Source: Sorangiineae bacterium NIC37A_2 (GTDB lineage Bacteria > Myxococcota_A > Polyangia > Polyangiales > Polyangiaceae). From it: a DNA stretch of 64,000 bases. Positions 54,057 to 62,267 of the stretch are shown here, piece by piece. Each line of letters begins with the position of its first letter. Position 1 is the stretch's first letter. The stretch lies in NCBI GenBank assembly GCA_002085155.1, contig NASX01000005.1, positions 105,684-169,683 on the forward strand, given 5' to 3'. Position numbers and translations under genes: made by a program. The notes below the pieces were generated by a model. The model did no database searches. It saw nothing but the letters and a program-made list of their open reading frames with translations, and had not been told where the DNA came from.

Positions 54057-54665
54057 GTGATCGGGCGCCTCGTCGGGAAGATCGTCGCGGACGATCCCCC
54101 CCATATCGTCTTGGAGGTGGGAGGAGTCGGCTACGAACTGACCTGCCCCCTTGGAACTCCGGGGCGCGCCGAGCGCTCCGCCTCCGGCGAGGTCATCCTC
54201 TCGGTGCACACCGCTCTGCGCCAAGATGCTCTGGAGCTCTTCGGATTCGCGAGCTCCCTCGAAAGGCTCGCCTTCCGCAGGCTCATCAATATCCCCGGCG
54301 TCGGTCCCCGCCTCGCTGTCGCGGTGCTCTCCGTCCTTCCCCCCGACGAGCTCGCGGAGGTCATCGGCCAGGAAGACGCCGCAAAGCTGACAAAAGTCCC
54401 AGGCGTGGGAAAGAAAACCGCGGAAAGGATCCTCCTCGAGCTCCGCGGCAAGGTCGATTTCGCCGTGAGCGGAGCCCCGGGAACTCCAGCCGCGAGCGTC
54501 CCCAACCCGAAGGCGATCGGCGAAAAACTCGCCTCGGCGCTCACGGGTCTGGGCTACAAAACCGCCGAAGCGGAGCGAGCTGTGACGCAGGTCCTCGCCG
54601 AAGAGCCCGAGTCTCTCGACCTCTCGACCTTGCTCAGAAAGGCCCTTCATGTCCTCGGCTCTTGA
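54057..54665 (+). CDS. ruvA: Holliday junction DNA helicase subunit RuvA
   Basis: 202 residues from GTG at 54057, preceded by AGAGGAG; this gives the normal family length, while the frame runs 36 codons further upstream. RuvA tetramers hold the four-way junction for RuvB-driven branch migration. Seen: OB-fold IGRLVGKIVADDPPHIVLEVGGVGYEL, two HhH motifs (INIPGVGPRLAVAVLS and TKVPGVGKKTAERILLEL), and the flexible C-terminal domain III (GEKLASALTGLGYKTAEAERAV). No ruvB or ruvC is next to it. Confidence 0.95.
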   Translation: MIGRLVGKIVADDPPHIVLEVGGVGYELTCPLGTPGRAERSASGEVILSVHTALRQDALELFGFASSLERLAFRRLINIPGVGPRLAVAVLSVLPPDELAEVIGQEDAAKLTKVPGVGKKTAERILLELRGKVDFAVSGAPGTPAASVPNPKAIGEKLASALTGLGYKTAEAERAVTQVLAEEPESLDLSTLLRKALHVLGS

Positions 54666-54828
54666 GGTGTGAGAAGGAACCGCTTCGCGCTTCTGGGAGC
54701 GCGCCAAACTAAGGGAAAAAGCGCGCCCGCGCCGGTCGATTCATTGACCGGGGCCCACCTAACGAGATAATGCAGGAGTTGCGCAAGCTTGGCGCTCTCG
54801 CCGAGTCGCGTATTGAGGGATACCTGTC

Positions 54829-55776
54829 GTGATCAAATGCGCCAAATGCGGAAAAGAGAATCAGGATCACTATAAGTTCTGCTTGGGCTGCGGCGCGGAC
54901 TTGCCCAAGAACGCGCCCAAGGAGTTCCAGCCCGATCGCGATCGTGGTCCCTCCGGTGCGCCGCCCGCCGCCACTTCAGTCGCTCCTCCCCCTGAGAAGA
55001 TTCAGATGCCCGGAGGCTGTCCGCAGTGTGGACATCAGAACTCTCCGGGGAACCGCTTCTGCGCGGCCTGCGGCTACAAGCTCCAGGGCGCCGCGCCTCA
55101 GATGAGCGTCGGTCCGTCGATCCCGGTCCAGGCTGCCTCCCCTACCAAATCAGTCACGCTCACCGCGCTCCGCGCCGATGGCAGCGAGGCGGGCCGTTAT
55201 ACGCTCCCCGCTCAGGATCAGGTCACGGTCGGCCGCGACACCGGCACCATCTTCGCCGGCGACAGCTATCTCTCGCCGCGACACGCCACGTTCTCCCTGA
55301 AAAACGGGCTCACCGTGCGCGACGAGGGCAGCCTGAACGGCGTTTATATCAAGCTGAAACCGCAGCAGCCGTTCCTTTTGGATCCCGGGAGCGTCTTCCG
55401 CATCGGCCAGGAGATCATCCGCTTCGAGAAACTCGAGACGCAGCCTCCGCAAAATGGCGTCGAACGTTTTGGAAGCCCGGCCGAGGGAATTGTCGGTCGA
55501 CTCGCTCTCGTGATCGGCCGCGACACCACGGGCAACGCCTTCCCGATTCCGGCGCGCGGGCTGCACCTCGGGCGTGAACGAGGCGACGTCCTGTTCTCCG
55601 AGGACGGTTACGTCTCGGGACTCCATTGTCGCGTGGCGCCCGGTCCCGATGGCCGCGTCTATCTGACCGACGTGGGCAGCTCGAACGGAACCTTCGTGCG
55701 CGTGCGGGACAATCACCCGCTCGAGAACGGCGATATCCTGCTCATGGGCCAACAGGTGTTCCGCGTCGACGCCTAA
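54829..55776 (+). CDS. double zinc-ribbon, double FHA protein
   Basis: 315 residues from GTG at 54829 (GAGG 10 bases upstream). Two zinc ribbons, CAKCGKENQDHYKFCLGCG (4-22) and CPQCGHQNSPGNRFCAACG (about 64-82), are followed by two FHA domains: about 110-205 (VGRDTGTIFAGDSYLSPRHA, VRDEGSLNG) and about 225-315 (LGRERGDVLFSEDGYVSGLH, TDVGSSNGTFVRV). The SRH/SGLH and NG residues needed for phosphothreonine recognition are largely kept. It is probably cytosolic and an adaptor in Ser/Thr kinase signalling. The Nudix-like gene starts 10 bases downstream, so they are likely co-transcribed. Confidence 0.88.
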   Translation: MIKCAKCGKENQDHYKFCLGCGADLPKNAPKEFQPDRDRGPSGAPPAATSVAPPPEKIQMPGGCPQCGHQNSPGNRFCAACGYKLQGAAPQMSVGPSIPVQAASPTKSVTLTALRADGSEAGRYTLPAQDQVTVGRDTGTIFAGDSYLSPRHATFSLKNGLTVRDEGSLNGVYIKLKPQQPFLLDPGSVFRIGQEIIRFEKLETQPPQNGVERFGSPAEGIVGRLALVIGRDTTGNAFPIPARGLHLGRERGDVLFSEDGYVSGLHCRVAPGPDGRVYLTDVGSSNGTFVRVRDNHPLENGDILLMGQQVFRVDA

Positions 55777-55786
55777 CTATCGCCTC

Positions 55787-56188
55787 ATGTCCTCCCCACA
55801 GACCATTCGCGTCGTCGCCGCGGTCATTGCGCGGGACGGCCGCTATTTGATCACCCAGCGCCGAAAAAGCGCGGTGCTCCCCCTGCTCTGGGAGTTTCCG
55901 GGCGGTCGGGTCGAGCCGGGGGAGACAGATGCGGCCGCTCTGAGCCGGGAGATCGAGCACCGGCTCGGCGTCTCGATTCAGGTGGGGACCTTGGTCAGCT
56001 TCGTGAACCACCCCTACGAGCGCTACTCGGTGGATCTTTTCCTTTACGAGTGCTCGATCGACCAGGGCGAACCCACCGAGCGCAACGTGAACGCCTTCCG
56101 CTGGGTCCGGAGCGACGAATTCGAGGCCTTCGAGTTCACGCCCGCCGACGAGGCGTCCATGAACCAGCTGCTCGGGATTCCAGGCTGA
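55787..56188 (+). CDS. MutT-like Nudix protein with altered Nudix box
   Basis: 133 residues. The fold is clear: VVAAVIARDGRYLITQRRKSAVLPLLWEFPGG followed by a Nudix-box-like helix and FVNHPYERYSVDLFLYEC, FRWVRSDEFEAFEFTPAD, as in 8-oxo-dGTP diphosphatases. The box itself reads GRVEPGETDAAALSREIEHRLGV: the two glutamates of REUxEExGU that coordinate magnesium are His and Arg. The stated residues were checked against the codons (GAG ATC GAG CAC CGG CTC). Activity may be lost or changed. Located between the FHA and comF genes. Confidence 0.85.
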   Translation: MSSPQTIRVVAAVIARDGRYLITQRRKSAVLPLLWEFPGGRVEPGETDAAALSREIEHRLGVSIQVGTLVSFVNHPYERYSVDLFLYECSIDQGEPTERNVNAFRWVRSDEFEAFEFTPADEASMNQLLGIPG

Positions 56189-56210
56189 TCGGGCTGATCC
56201 GGGTTGATCC
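56182..56210. repeat. short tandem repeat at the 3' end of the Nudix gene
   Basis: Three head-to-tail copies of a 10-base unit close to GGGCTGATCC occur at 56182-56190, 56191-56200 and 56201-56210. The first copy contains the Nudix stop codon (TGA at 56186). Confidence 0.7.
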
Positions 56211-56281
56211 GGGCGGCGCCCCGCGCGCCCCTTTCAGACCTTTGTCCGCAACCTGCGTGCCCGTCGGCCGAGAGGGGCGCC

Positions 56282-56866
56282 ATGAGATGGCTGTGTCCCC
56301 TGTGCCGGCGCCTGCCTTGGACCTGCGCCTGCCCGCCTGGCTCCCCGGTCACGAAGACGACCAGCGGAGGCCTCTGGGCGGCGGCCCTCGCTTGGCATGA
56401 GCCCCCCTGGTCGCTCTTCGTGCAGCGCCTGAAGTACGGCGAGGAGACCTTTCTCGCGGAGTGGCTCGGGGCCTGGTTGTCCTCAGCCCTCGAGGTGTTT
56501 CCCCGTGAGGTCGCGCTCGTGCCCGTCCCTCTCCACGAACGAAAGCTCGCGGACCGCGGCTACAACCAGGCAGCCCTCATCGCGCGCGCCTCAGCGAAGA
56601 AGCGAGGCACAAAGGTCCTCTTCGATGGGCTCGTTCGCGTCAAGGAGACCGACGCCCAAGCTCAGCTGAGCGCTGAAGAGCGAACCAAAAACCTCGCGTC
56701 GGGCTTCGCTGCGACGCGCTCCTTCGCGGGGCTCCCGCTCATCATCGTCGACGACGTCGTGACGACGGGCGCGACCAGCGACGCTCTCTGTGATGCGATT
56801 GTGAAAGCTGGAGGGACTGTGCTCGGCGTGGTCTCGGTTACGCTGGCCCGACCCATAGGACTGTGA
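56282..56866 (+). CDS. comF: ComF-family phosphoribosyltransferase-like protein
   Basis: 194 residues from ATG at 56282, preceded by GAGAGGGG. ComF proteins are linked to DNA uptake and recombination. Seen: an N-terminal cysteine cluster (WLCPLCRRLPWTCACP), PLHERKLADRGYNQAALIARA, and the PRPP-binding loop IIVDDVVTTGATSDAL. The first 25 codons of the longer frame look non-coding. Its end overlaps the mutS2 stop end by 29 bases on the other strand. Confidence 0.87.
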   Translation: MRWLCPLCRRLPWTCACPPGSPVTKTTSGGLWAAALAWHEPPWSLFVQRLKYGEETFLAEWLGAWLSSALEVFPREVALVPVPLHERKLADRGYNQAALIARASAKKRGTKVLFDGLVRVKETDAQAQLSAEERTKNLASGFAATRSFAGLPLIIVDDVVTTGATSDALCDAIVKAGGTVLGVVSVTLARPIGL

Positions 56867-59267
56867 AAGCGTCACCGCCTTCGTCCCGCTCCGCTGGACG
56901 GGAGAAGGAAACCGCTGGGTGAGACTGCAAGTGGCGTCGGACCGCCTCTTTCATCGCCCCGGTCCCGTGGCCGTGAAGCACATAGCCTCCTGCCTCGCGG
57001 CGCCGCAGCAGCATGTCGACGAAGGAGTCGAGGTCCGAAAGAGCTGGTTCGACCCTCTGCCCTCGAAGATCCAGGATCACATCTTCCGTGCGCGGCGGCG
57101 GAGCGGCTTCCCGGCGCGGCGCGGCCGTGACCTGAGTGGTCTTCTTTGGCTTCTCTGGGGCCGGTTTGGGCCCCCGCGCCTCTCGCAAGTCAGCTCGAGC
57201 CACCGTGAGCTTCATGGCGCCGAGCTGCACGCGAACCGATCCGGAAGCCCCGATCTCAACGATCTCTCCGTCGAGACCAAGGCTCGCCACGTGGACCCGC
57301 ATGCCCACGCTCAGCTTGCGCGCCTCGGCGGCGCTCCTCTCACGCACCGCGCGATCGACCGCCCCTCCAACCGCGACAGTCTCGGCCACCTGCGACAACT
57401 TTCGAGAAAGCTCCGAGAGCTGAGCTTTGTCCGTGATCTGCCCGAACTCTGTCTGCACCTTCTCCAGCGTGCGGCGAGCTTCCCGGAGCATCGCGCGGAG
57501 GGCATCACTCTCATCCTCGAGCACCTTGCGCTTCGCCTCGCGCAGGCGTTCTCGCTCTTTCTCGAGAGACTCAGTGAGGAGGCGCTGTCTTTCGAACTCG
57601 ACGCGCAGATCTTTTTGTTCTCGGCTGAGTTCAACAGCTATGCTCTCCGCCTTTTTCCGTTCGTTCTCGAGGTCGAGCAGAACCTTTGGCAACCTCTGCT
57701 TCGCCTCGCTGATCACGGGCGCGGGTAAACCGTAGCGCTCCGCGACGATGAGGGCGCTCGACGCGCCGGAGCGCCCTTGATGCAGACGGAACGTCGGCTC
57801 CATCCGCTCGAAATCGTACCCCACCGCAGCCGTGCGCACGCGCTGGTCTTCGGCACTGACGAGCTTGAGTGCTTCGTAGTGTGTCGTGAGCGCTACGGTC
57901 GCGCCCATGTCGAGAAACGCTCGCAGAAGCGCGGTGGCGAGCGCCGCTCCTTCACTCGGGTCCGTCCCCGCCATGAGCTCATCAAACATGAGGAGCACGC
58001 CGGGCCCCGCACGACCAAGCATCTCGCGCACCCGCTGCACGTGGCCACTAAAGGTCGAGAGGGACTGGGCCAGAGACTGATCGTCGCCGATGTCTGCGAG
58101 CACCTCCGAGAAGAAGCCCACCTTGGAGGGAAGGTCCGTCGGCAGAGGTAACCCCGCCGCCTGCATCATCGCGAACAAGCCGAGTGTCTTCAGCGCAACG
58201 GTCTTTCCACCCGCGTTCGGGCCGGAAATGACGAGCCCTTCGCCGCCCCGAAGGCTCAACTCGAAGGGCACCACCGCCGTGCCGCGATCGGAGAGCAGCG
58301 GATGTCGCGCGCCCACGAGCTCGAAGCCCGGCTGCTCCAAGAACTCACAGAGCACCGCCCGGTTCTTCTCGGCAAAGAGCAAATTGGCGAGCAAAAAGTC
58401 CGCGAACGCCGTGGACTGCTCCGCCATGAGCACACTCTCAGCGAGGGGCTGCACCTTCGCGGAAAGAGCGCGCCTGACCGCCTCCTCTTCCCTCAGCACC
58501 GCGTTCTCGAGGAGCCGTAACCGGGACGTCAGGCGCGAAAGCTCTGCTGGTTCGACATACAGGGTCGCGCCGCTCGCACTCGAGCCGAGGATCGACCCTT
58601 CGAAGCGGTCGTGAGCGTCCGAGCGCACAGGCAACACCGTGCGCCCGTCTCGTTCCGCCGAGTAACCATCCTGAAGGATATCCCGATAGCGACCGATGAG
58701 ATCAGCGACTTTCGACTGGATCTCGCGGGAGACGGACGCGACTTCTCTGCGCGCCTTGTGGAGCGCGGGCGAGGCACGATCGTTGATGATGCCGCCGGGC
58801 AAGAGCGCCGCGCCGAGCTCGGAGGCGAGCGGAGCCAAGGCTGGGTCGACGGCGAGCGCCTCGAACAGCGTCGGAACCTCGGCCTTCTTGGCGGTGACGA
58901 TGCGGCTGATGTCGAGGGCGACGTCGAGGGTCTGCGCGATCGAATAAAGCTCGGGACCGGAGAGGGTCGCTCCCTTTTCACAGAGCAGGACACAATCCTC
59001 GATCGGCTCGAGATCTTTGACCGAAAACAGCGCCTCGAGGGCCCGAAGTTGGAACACCTCGCCCATCGTCTTCTGACGTTGACGGGCCACGGCCTCGGTC
59101 TCCGCAGGCCGCAAGCTGAGCACCAGCTTCCGGCCACCCGGGCTCTTCGCGTGGGACGCGATCCGTTCGAGCAACTCGGGCCATCCGAGCTCCTCTTCTG
59201 AGCGTTCACTGCCGGTCAGGTTCTCCAAGGCGGGCGAGATATGCCATCCGAGGAGGCATCTCGCCAA
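56838..59267 (-). CDS. mutS2: endonuclease MutS2 with Smr domain
   Basis: Up to 809 residues from TTG at 59267; an in-frame TTG at 59228 would match the family N-terminus (SEEELGWPELLERIASH) just as well. MutS core without the mismatch-recognition domain: clamp/lever helices, ATPase with Walker A GPNAGGKTVALKTL, LADIGDDQSLAQSLSTFSGH, MFDELMAGTDPSEGAAL and ALTTHYEALK. A long coiled coil (about 500-640) follows, then a KOW-like part (GMRVHVASLGLDGEIVEI) and a C-terminal Smr nuclease domain with LDLRG and HGHGTG. MutS2 acts on branched DNA and, in some bacteria, on collided ribosomes. It overlaps comF at the 3' end. Confidence 0.94.
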   Translation of the reverse strand: MARCLLGWHISPALENLTGSERSEEELGWPELLERIASHAKSPGGRKLVLSLRPAETEAVARQRQKTMGEVFQLRALEALFSVKDLEPIEDCVLLCEKGATLSGPELYSIAQTLDVALDISRIVTAKKAEVPTLFEALAVDPALAPLASELGAALLPGGIINDRASPALHKARREVASVSREIQSKVADLIGRYRDILQDGYSAERDGRTVLPVRSDAHDRFEGSILGSSASGATLYVEPAELSRLTSRLRLLENAVLREEEAVRRALSAKVQPLAESVLMAEQSTAFADFLLANLLFAEKNRAVLCEFLEQPGFELVGARHPLLSDRGTAVVPFELSLRGGEGLVISGPNAGGKTVALKTLGLFAMMQAAGLPLPTDLPSKVGFFSEVLADIGDDQSLAQSLSTFSGHVQRVREMLGRAGPGVLLMFDELMAGTDPSEGAALATALLRAFLDMGATVALTTHYEALKLVSAEDQRVRTAAVGYDFERMEPTFRLHQGRSGASSALIVAERYGLPAPVISEAKQRLPKVLLDLENERKKAESIAVELSREQKDLRVEFERQRLLTESLEKERERLREAKRKVLEDESDALRAMLREARRTLEKVQTEFGQITDKAQLSELSRKLSQVAETVAVGGAVDRAVRERSAAEARKLSVGMRVHVASLGLDGEIVEIGASGSVRVQLGAMKLTVARADLREARGPKPAPEKPKKTTQVTAAPRREAAPPPRTEDVILDLRGQRVEPALSDLDSFVDMLLRRREAGGYVLHGHGTGAMKEAVRRHLQSHPAVSFSRPAERDEGGDAFTVLWVGPA
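59233..59265 (-). other. inverted repeat at the mutS2 start
   Basis: GGCGAGAT-AT-GCC (59233-59245) pairs with GGCATCTCGCC (59255-59265) except for a two-base bulge, around a 9-base loop. It lies between the two possible TTG starts of mutS2, so it is either leader RNA structure or part of the first codons. Confidence 0.4.
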
Positions 59268-59324
59268 GCGACAGGGGCTTTTTCGCCCCCTCGGGCGCGC
59301 CTTTTTTCTGGAGGAATCGCGCCT

Positions 59325-59855
59325 TTATCCAGCTCGGCGCTCTTCAGCGACGACCTGATCAGCGAGCGGCTTCGGGGACCGGTAGACGGAGTCTCCGATC
59401 CGGAGGCTCAAGATAACGTCGGAGCCGCGCCTGGAGCGCTCGAGGGTCGCCGCAAGGGAAAGGAGCCTAGAAGCGGCGCGCTCCCCCTGCTTGGCGTCGA
59501 CGGTCATGAGCAGTTCACCGGTGTTGTTCGCTTTCAGGCGCGCCAGGAGCCCTCGGGCCAAGACCGAGCGCGACGCGATCGAGTCCGCATCACACCGACC
59601 GTTGGTCACGAGCACGATCCTGCCGAGCTTCCAGCCAACGGCTTCGAGCTTCGTGGTGCGCATCGCGACCTGTGTCACGAGTGAGCTCGGATGTCCCTCG
59701 TAGTGCTGAGCCACAATGGCCATGTCACCGTGGGCCGAAGGCGACAGCCACTCTGGCCATGCCGCGGAAAACTCGATGACAACGAGCGTCGCAAAGCGCG
59801 GGGCTCGATAGTCCTTGGTGACCGACCGGGGAGGAATCGTCATGTAACCGCGCAT
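59325..59855 (-). CDS. protein of unknown function
   Basis: About 176 residues from ATG at 59855 (a second ATG lies four codons on); upstream codons run into the tandem repeat and look non-coding. The sequence is mixed alpha/beta and soluble: FATLVVIEFSAAWPEWL, GHPSSLVTQVAMRTTKLEAVGWKLGRIVLVTNGR, GELLMTVDAKQGERAASRLL, SLRIGDSVYRSPKP. LVTNGRCDADSIASRS could suggest an assay-like alpha/beta domain, but I recognise no family. It sits between a GT2 gene and mutS2 on the same strand. Confidence 0.7.
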   Translation of the reverse strand: MRGYMTIPPRSVTKDYRAPRFATLVVIEFSAAWPEWLSPSAHGDMAIVAQHYEGHPSSLVTQVAMRTTKLEAVGWKLGRIVLVTNGRCDADSIASRSVLARGLLARLKANNTGELLMTVDAKQGERAASRLLSLAATLERSRRGSDVILSLRIGDSVYRSPKPLADQVVAEERRAG

Positions 59856-59926
59856 AGAGGGACTCGCTTTCGGTGCAGACACCTTCAACAAGCGCGTACC
59901 TGGAGGGCGCGATCCGGGCCAACTTT

Positions 59927-59981
59927 TTGACCCCGGCAAAGCGACTTGACCCTGGCAAAGGCGAATTGACCCCCGGCAAAG
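59927..59981. repeat. three-copy tandem repeat, unit of 19-20 bases
   Basis: Copies of TTGACCC(C)(C/T)GGCAAAG start at 59927, 59946 and 59966 with short variable spacers (CGAC, GCGAA). The third copy lengthens the C run by one. They lie between the GT2 stop and the start of the unknown gene. Part of copy three (CCCCCGGCAAAGGC) recurs at about 31398-31412 in the leader of inositol-phosphate synthase. Confidence 0.8.
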
Positions 59982-59998
59982 GCCCCGGGCTGCTTGGC

Positions 59999-61033
59999 TC
60001 ACTTCTCGTCGGGCACGAAGTGTTCGACGGGCCCTCGGGAGACGTGCGCAATCGCGCCTGCGGGCAAGTTTCTCCCGCCTGCGCGTCCCCGTTCCAGCTG
60101 CCGCTCCCGCTCCGCCGCTTGAAGCTCCTCGAGCAATTTCCGGTTCACCGCGAGCAGGTCCGCGATGAAGGCGAGCGAGACGGTCTGGAAGCCGATCATC
60201 AAGAGCACCGCCGCCAAGATGAGTGACTGGATCATGCCCTGGCCACTGCTCGTCAGGTACCGGTACAGGAATCGGAGCCCCACGAGCACACCGGCGGAGA
60301 AGATGATCGTGCCGACCACTACAAAGAAGCGAAATGGCCGGTAAACCACGAACATCCGCACGATGGTCGTGAAAGACTTGCGCACGTAAGACGGAATGCT
60401 GCGGACGAGCCGAGAAGGGCGCGTCTCCGGGTTCACTCGGATCGGGACCGAAACGACCGAGAGGTTCTTCTGGCCCGCCTGGATGATGGTCTCGAGCGTG
60501 TAGGTGTAGCGGGAAAAGACGTTCAAGCTGAGCGCGGCGTGCCGCGAAAAGGCGCGAAAACCACTGGGCGCGTCTTGCACCTCGGTACCGCTCAAGAGCT
60601 TCACGACGAAGCTCCCGATGTGCTGCAGGATCTTCTTGAAGAAGGAGAAGTGTTCGATGGTGGCGATCGGACGAGCACCGATCACCATCTCGGCGCGCTT
60701 CGACAAGATCGGCTCGACGAGCTGCGCGATGTCGTCGGCTACGTACTGGTTGTCAGCGTCGGTGTTGACGATGATGTCCGCGCCATGGGCCAGGCTCGCG
60801 TGGATCCCGAGCATGAAAGCGCGAGCTAGGCCTTTGTTGGTTGGGAAACCCACGACATGATGCACCCCATGCGCGTGAGCGACTTCCACGGTTCGGTCCG
60901 TGCTCCCGTCATCGACAACCAGGTATTCGATAATATCGACGCCGGGGATCTGTTTCGGGAGCGCAGCAAGCGTCAGCGGCAGAGTTCCCTCTTCATTGAA
61001 GCAGGGGATCTGGATGATCAGCTTGATGGGCAT
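59999..61033 (-). CDS. GT2 family membrane glycosyltransferase
   Basis: 344 residues. GT-A domain (IIQIPCFNEEGTLPLTLAAL, VVDDGSTDRTVEVA, NKGLARAFMLG, VNTDADNQYVADDI) with APSGFRAFSRHAA, then two C-terminal TM helices (about 235-260 and 275-300, FVVVGTIIFSAGVLVGL and ILAAVLLMIGFQTVSLAF), and a charged tail (EELQAAERERQLERGRAGG). The layout is close to the dolichyl/undecaprenyl-phosphate mannosyl- or glucosyltransferase group. It is the second such enzyme in the window, but is unlike the first in detail. Divergent from the alpha/beta hydrolase gene. Confidence 0.9.
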   Translation of the reverse strand: MPIKLIIQIPCFNEEGTLPLTLAALPKQIPGVDIIEYLVVDDGSTDRTVEVAHAHGVHHVVGFPTNKGLARAFMLGIHASLAHGADIIVNTDADNQYVADDIAQLVEPILSKRAEMVIGARPIATIEHFSFFKKILQHIGSFVVKLLSGTEVQDAPSGFRAFSRHAALSLNVFSRYTYTLETIIQAGQKNLSVVSVPIRVNPETRPSRLVRSIPSYVRKSFTTIVRMFVVYRPFRFFVVVGTIIFSAGVLVGLRFLYRYLTSSGQGMIQSLILAAVLLMIGFQTVSLAFIADLLAVNRKLLEELQAAERERQLERGRAGGRNLPAGAIAHVSRGPVEHFVPDEK

Positions 61034-61074
61034 CGGGCGAGGTCTATCATGAGAGCCACGGGCCCGGACAAGTC

Positions 61075-61980
61075 GTGAGCGATCAGCACTTCCGCAAGCA
61101 AATCCGAGCCGGAATCGTGATGCTTCTGCCGATTGGGCTGGCCTTGGCCTTGGTGCTCTGGGTAACGGTGCGGGCCTACCGGGCCGAGGCTCGTTCCCTC
61201 GAAGGCGCGCAGTTCCCGATGCCCCAAGACGCGCTTTCGGACCTGCCGGAGGTGAAAGATGTCGCGTTCCGCGCGGGGGACCACGAAATCAAAGGCTGGT
61301 TTTTCCCGGGGACACGCCCCGGCGCAGTCCTGCTCGTCCACGGCTCGGGGAGCAGTCGCCTCGCCACCAAAGACGAGCTGAAGCTCCTCGGCCGAGCCGG
61401 CTTCTCGGTCCTGACCTACGACCAGCCCGGACACGGCGAGAGCGAGGGGCGACCAAGTTACGGTCCCTCCCGCCGCGAAGCGCTCCTCCGGGCCATCGAC
61501 TTCCTCGCGGCGCAGCCCGGGGTCGAACGAGTCGGCGCGCTCGGACTCTCCTATGGCGGCTATGACCTCATCCATGTCGCCGCGACCACAGACCGAGTTC
61601 ACGCTATCGCCGTCGCCGGAACGCCGGGCGACCTCGAGCGCCACGGTCGCTACGAATATTCCGGAGCGTTCGGCCTGCGCTTCTTCGGCGCCAAGCTCGC
61701 GATGCGCGCCTACGACATTCCCCTCGAAGAGCCGACGGCGGAGAGCGTGATCGCCCGGCTGAGCCCCCGGCCGATCCTCTTCCTCCAAGGGGAAAAGGAT
61801 CACACCGTGCCGAAAGAGCTCGTCTTTCGCCTCTATGATGCGGCTCTCCCGCCGAAAACCTGGGTCGACCTGCCCGAGTCAGGGCATTGTGACTACGCGG
61901 AGCGCAACCCCGAGCTCTACGCCCGGACCCTCGAGAGCTTCTTCTCGGACGCCCTCGCGGCGCCTCGTGACCCCCACTGA
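61075..61980 (+). CDS. membrane-anchored alpha/beta hydrolase
   Basis: 301 residues from GTG at 61075. An N-terminal TM helix (about 12-34, IVMLLPIGLALALVLWVTV) anchors a periplasm-facing or cytosolic hydrolase; positive residues before the helix favour export of the catalytic part. Catalytic triad: S159 (LGLSYGGYD), D242 (QGEKDHTVP), H271 (PESGHCDY); oxyanion-hole motif LVHGSGSS. Similar to the BAAT/YqiA-like single-domain hydrolases; substrate unknown. Confidence 0.85.
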   Translation: MSDQHFRKQIRAGIVMLLPIGLALALVLWVTVRAYRAEARSLEGAQFPMPQDALSDLPEVKDVAFRAGDHEIKGWFFPGTRPGAVLLVHGSGSSRLATKDELKLLGRAGFSVLTYDQPGHGESEGRPSYGPSRREALLRAIDFLAAQPGVERVGALGLSYGGYDLIHVAATTDRVHAIAVAGTPGDLERHGRYEYSGAFGLRFFGAKLAMRAYDIPLEEPTAESVIARLSPRPILFLQGEKDHTVPKELVFRLYDAALPPKTWVDLPESGHCDYAERNPELYARTLESFFSDALAAPRDPH

Positions 61981-62267
61981 CCCCCCCGGCTCAGCGCCGT
62001 CTAGCCGAAAGGCCAGCTCGGGGAAGCACAAAAGCTGAGGCATTTCGGTGAGAATGAGAATGGGACGGTAGTTTTCGAAAGGTGAGAGGGGCAGGAGCGA
62101 TGTGGGATAGGAGCGAATCCGTAGCTCGCTCTCCATCAGCTGACTCTCATCCCAGATGAATCATCACCGTTTCGTGAGTTTCTTGCCGAATCGGCGGAGC
62201 CCCCATACAAAACAATCAGTCGCCGGGGACCGGGTGAGGGGTTCGGCGCGTTCACGGAGACCATTTA

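Noticed and set aside
59927..59981. CRISPR array
   Set aside because: Only three units of about 15 bases with 4-5 base spacers; far too short, and no cas genes nearby.
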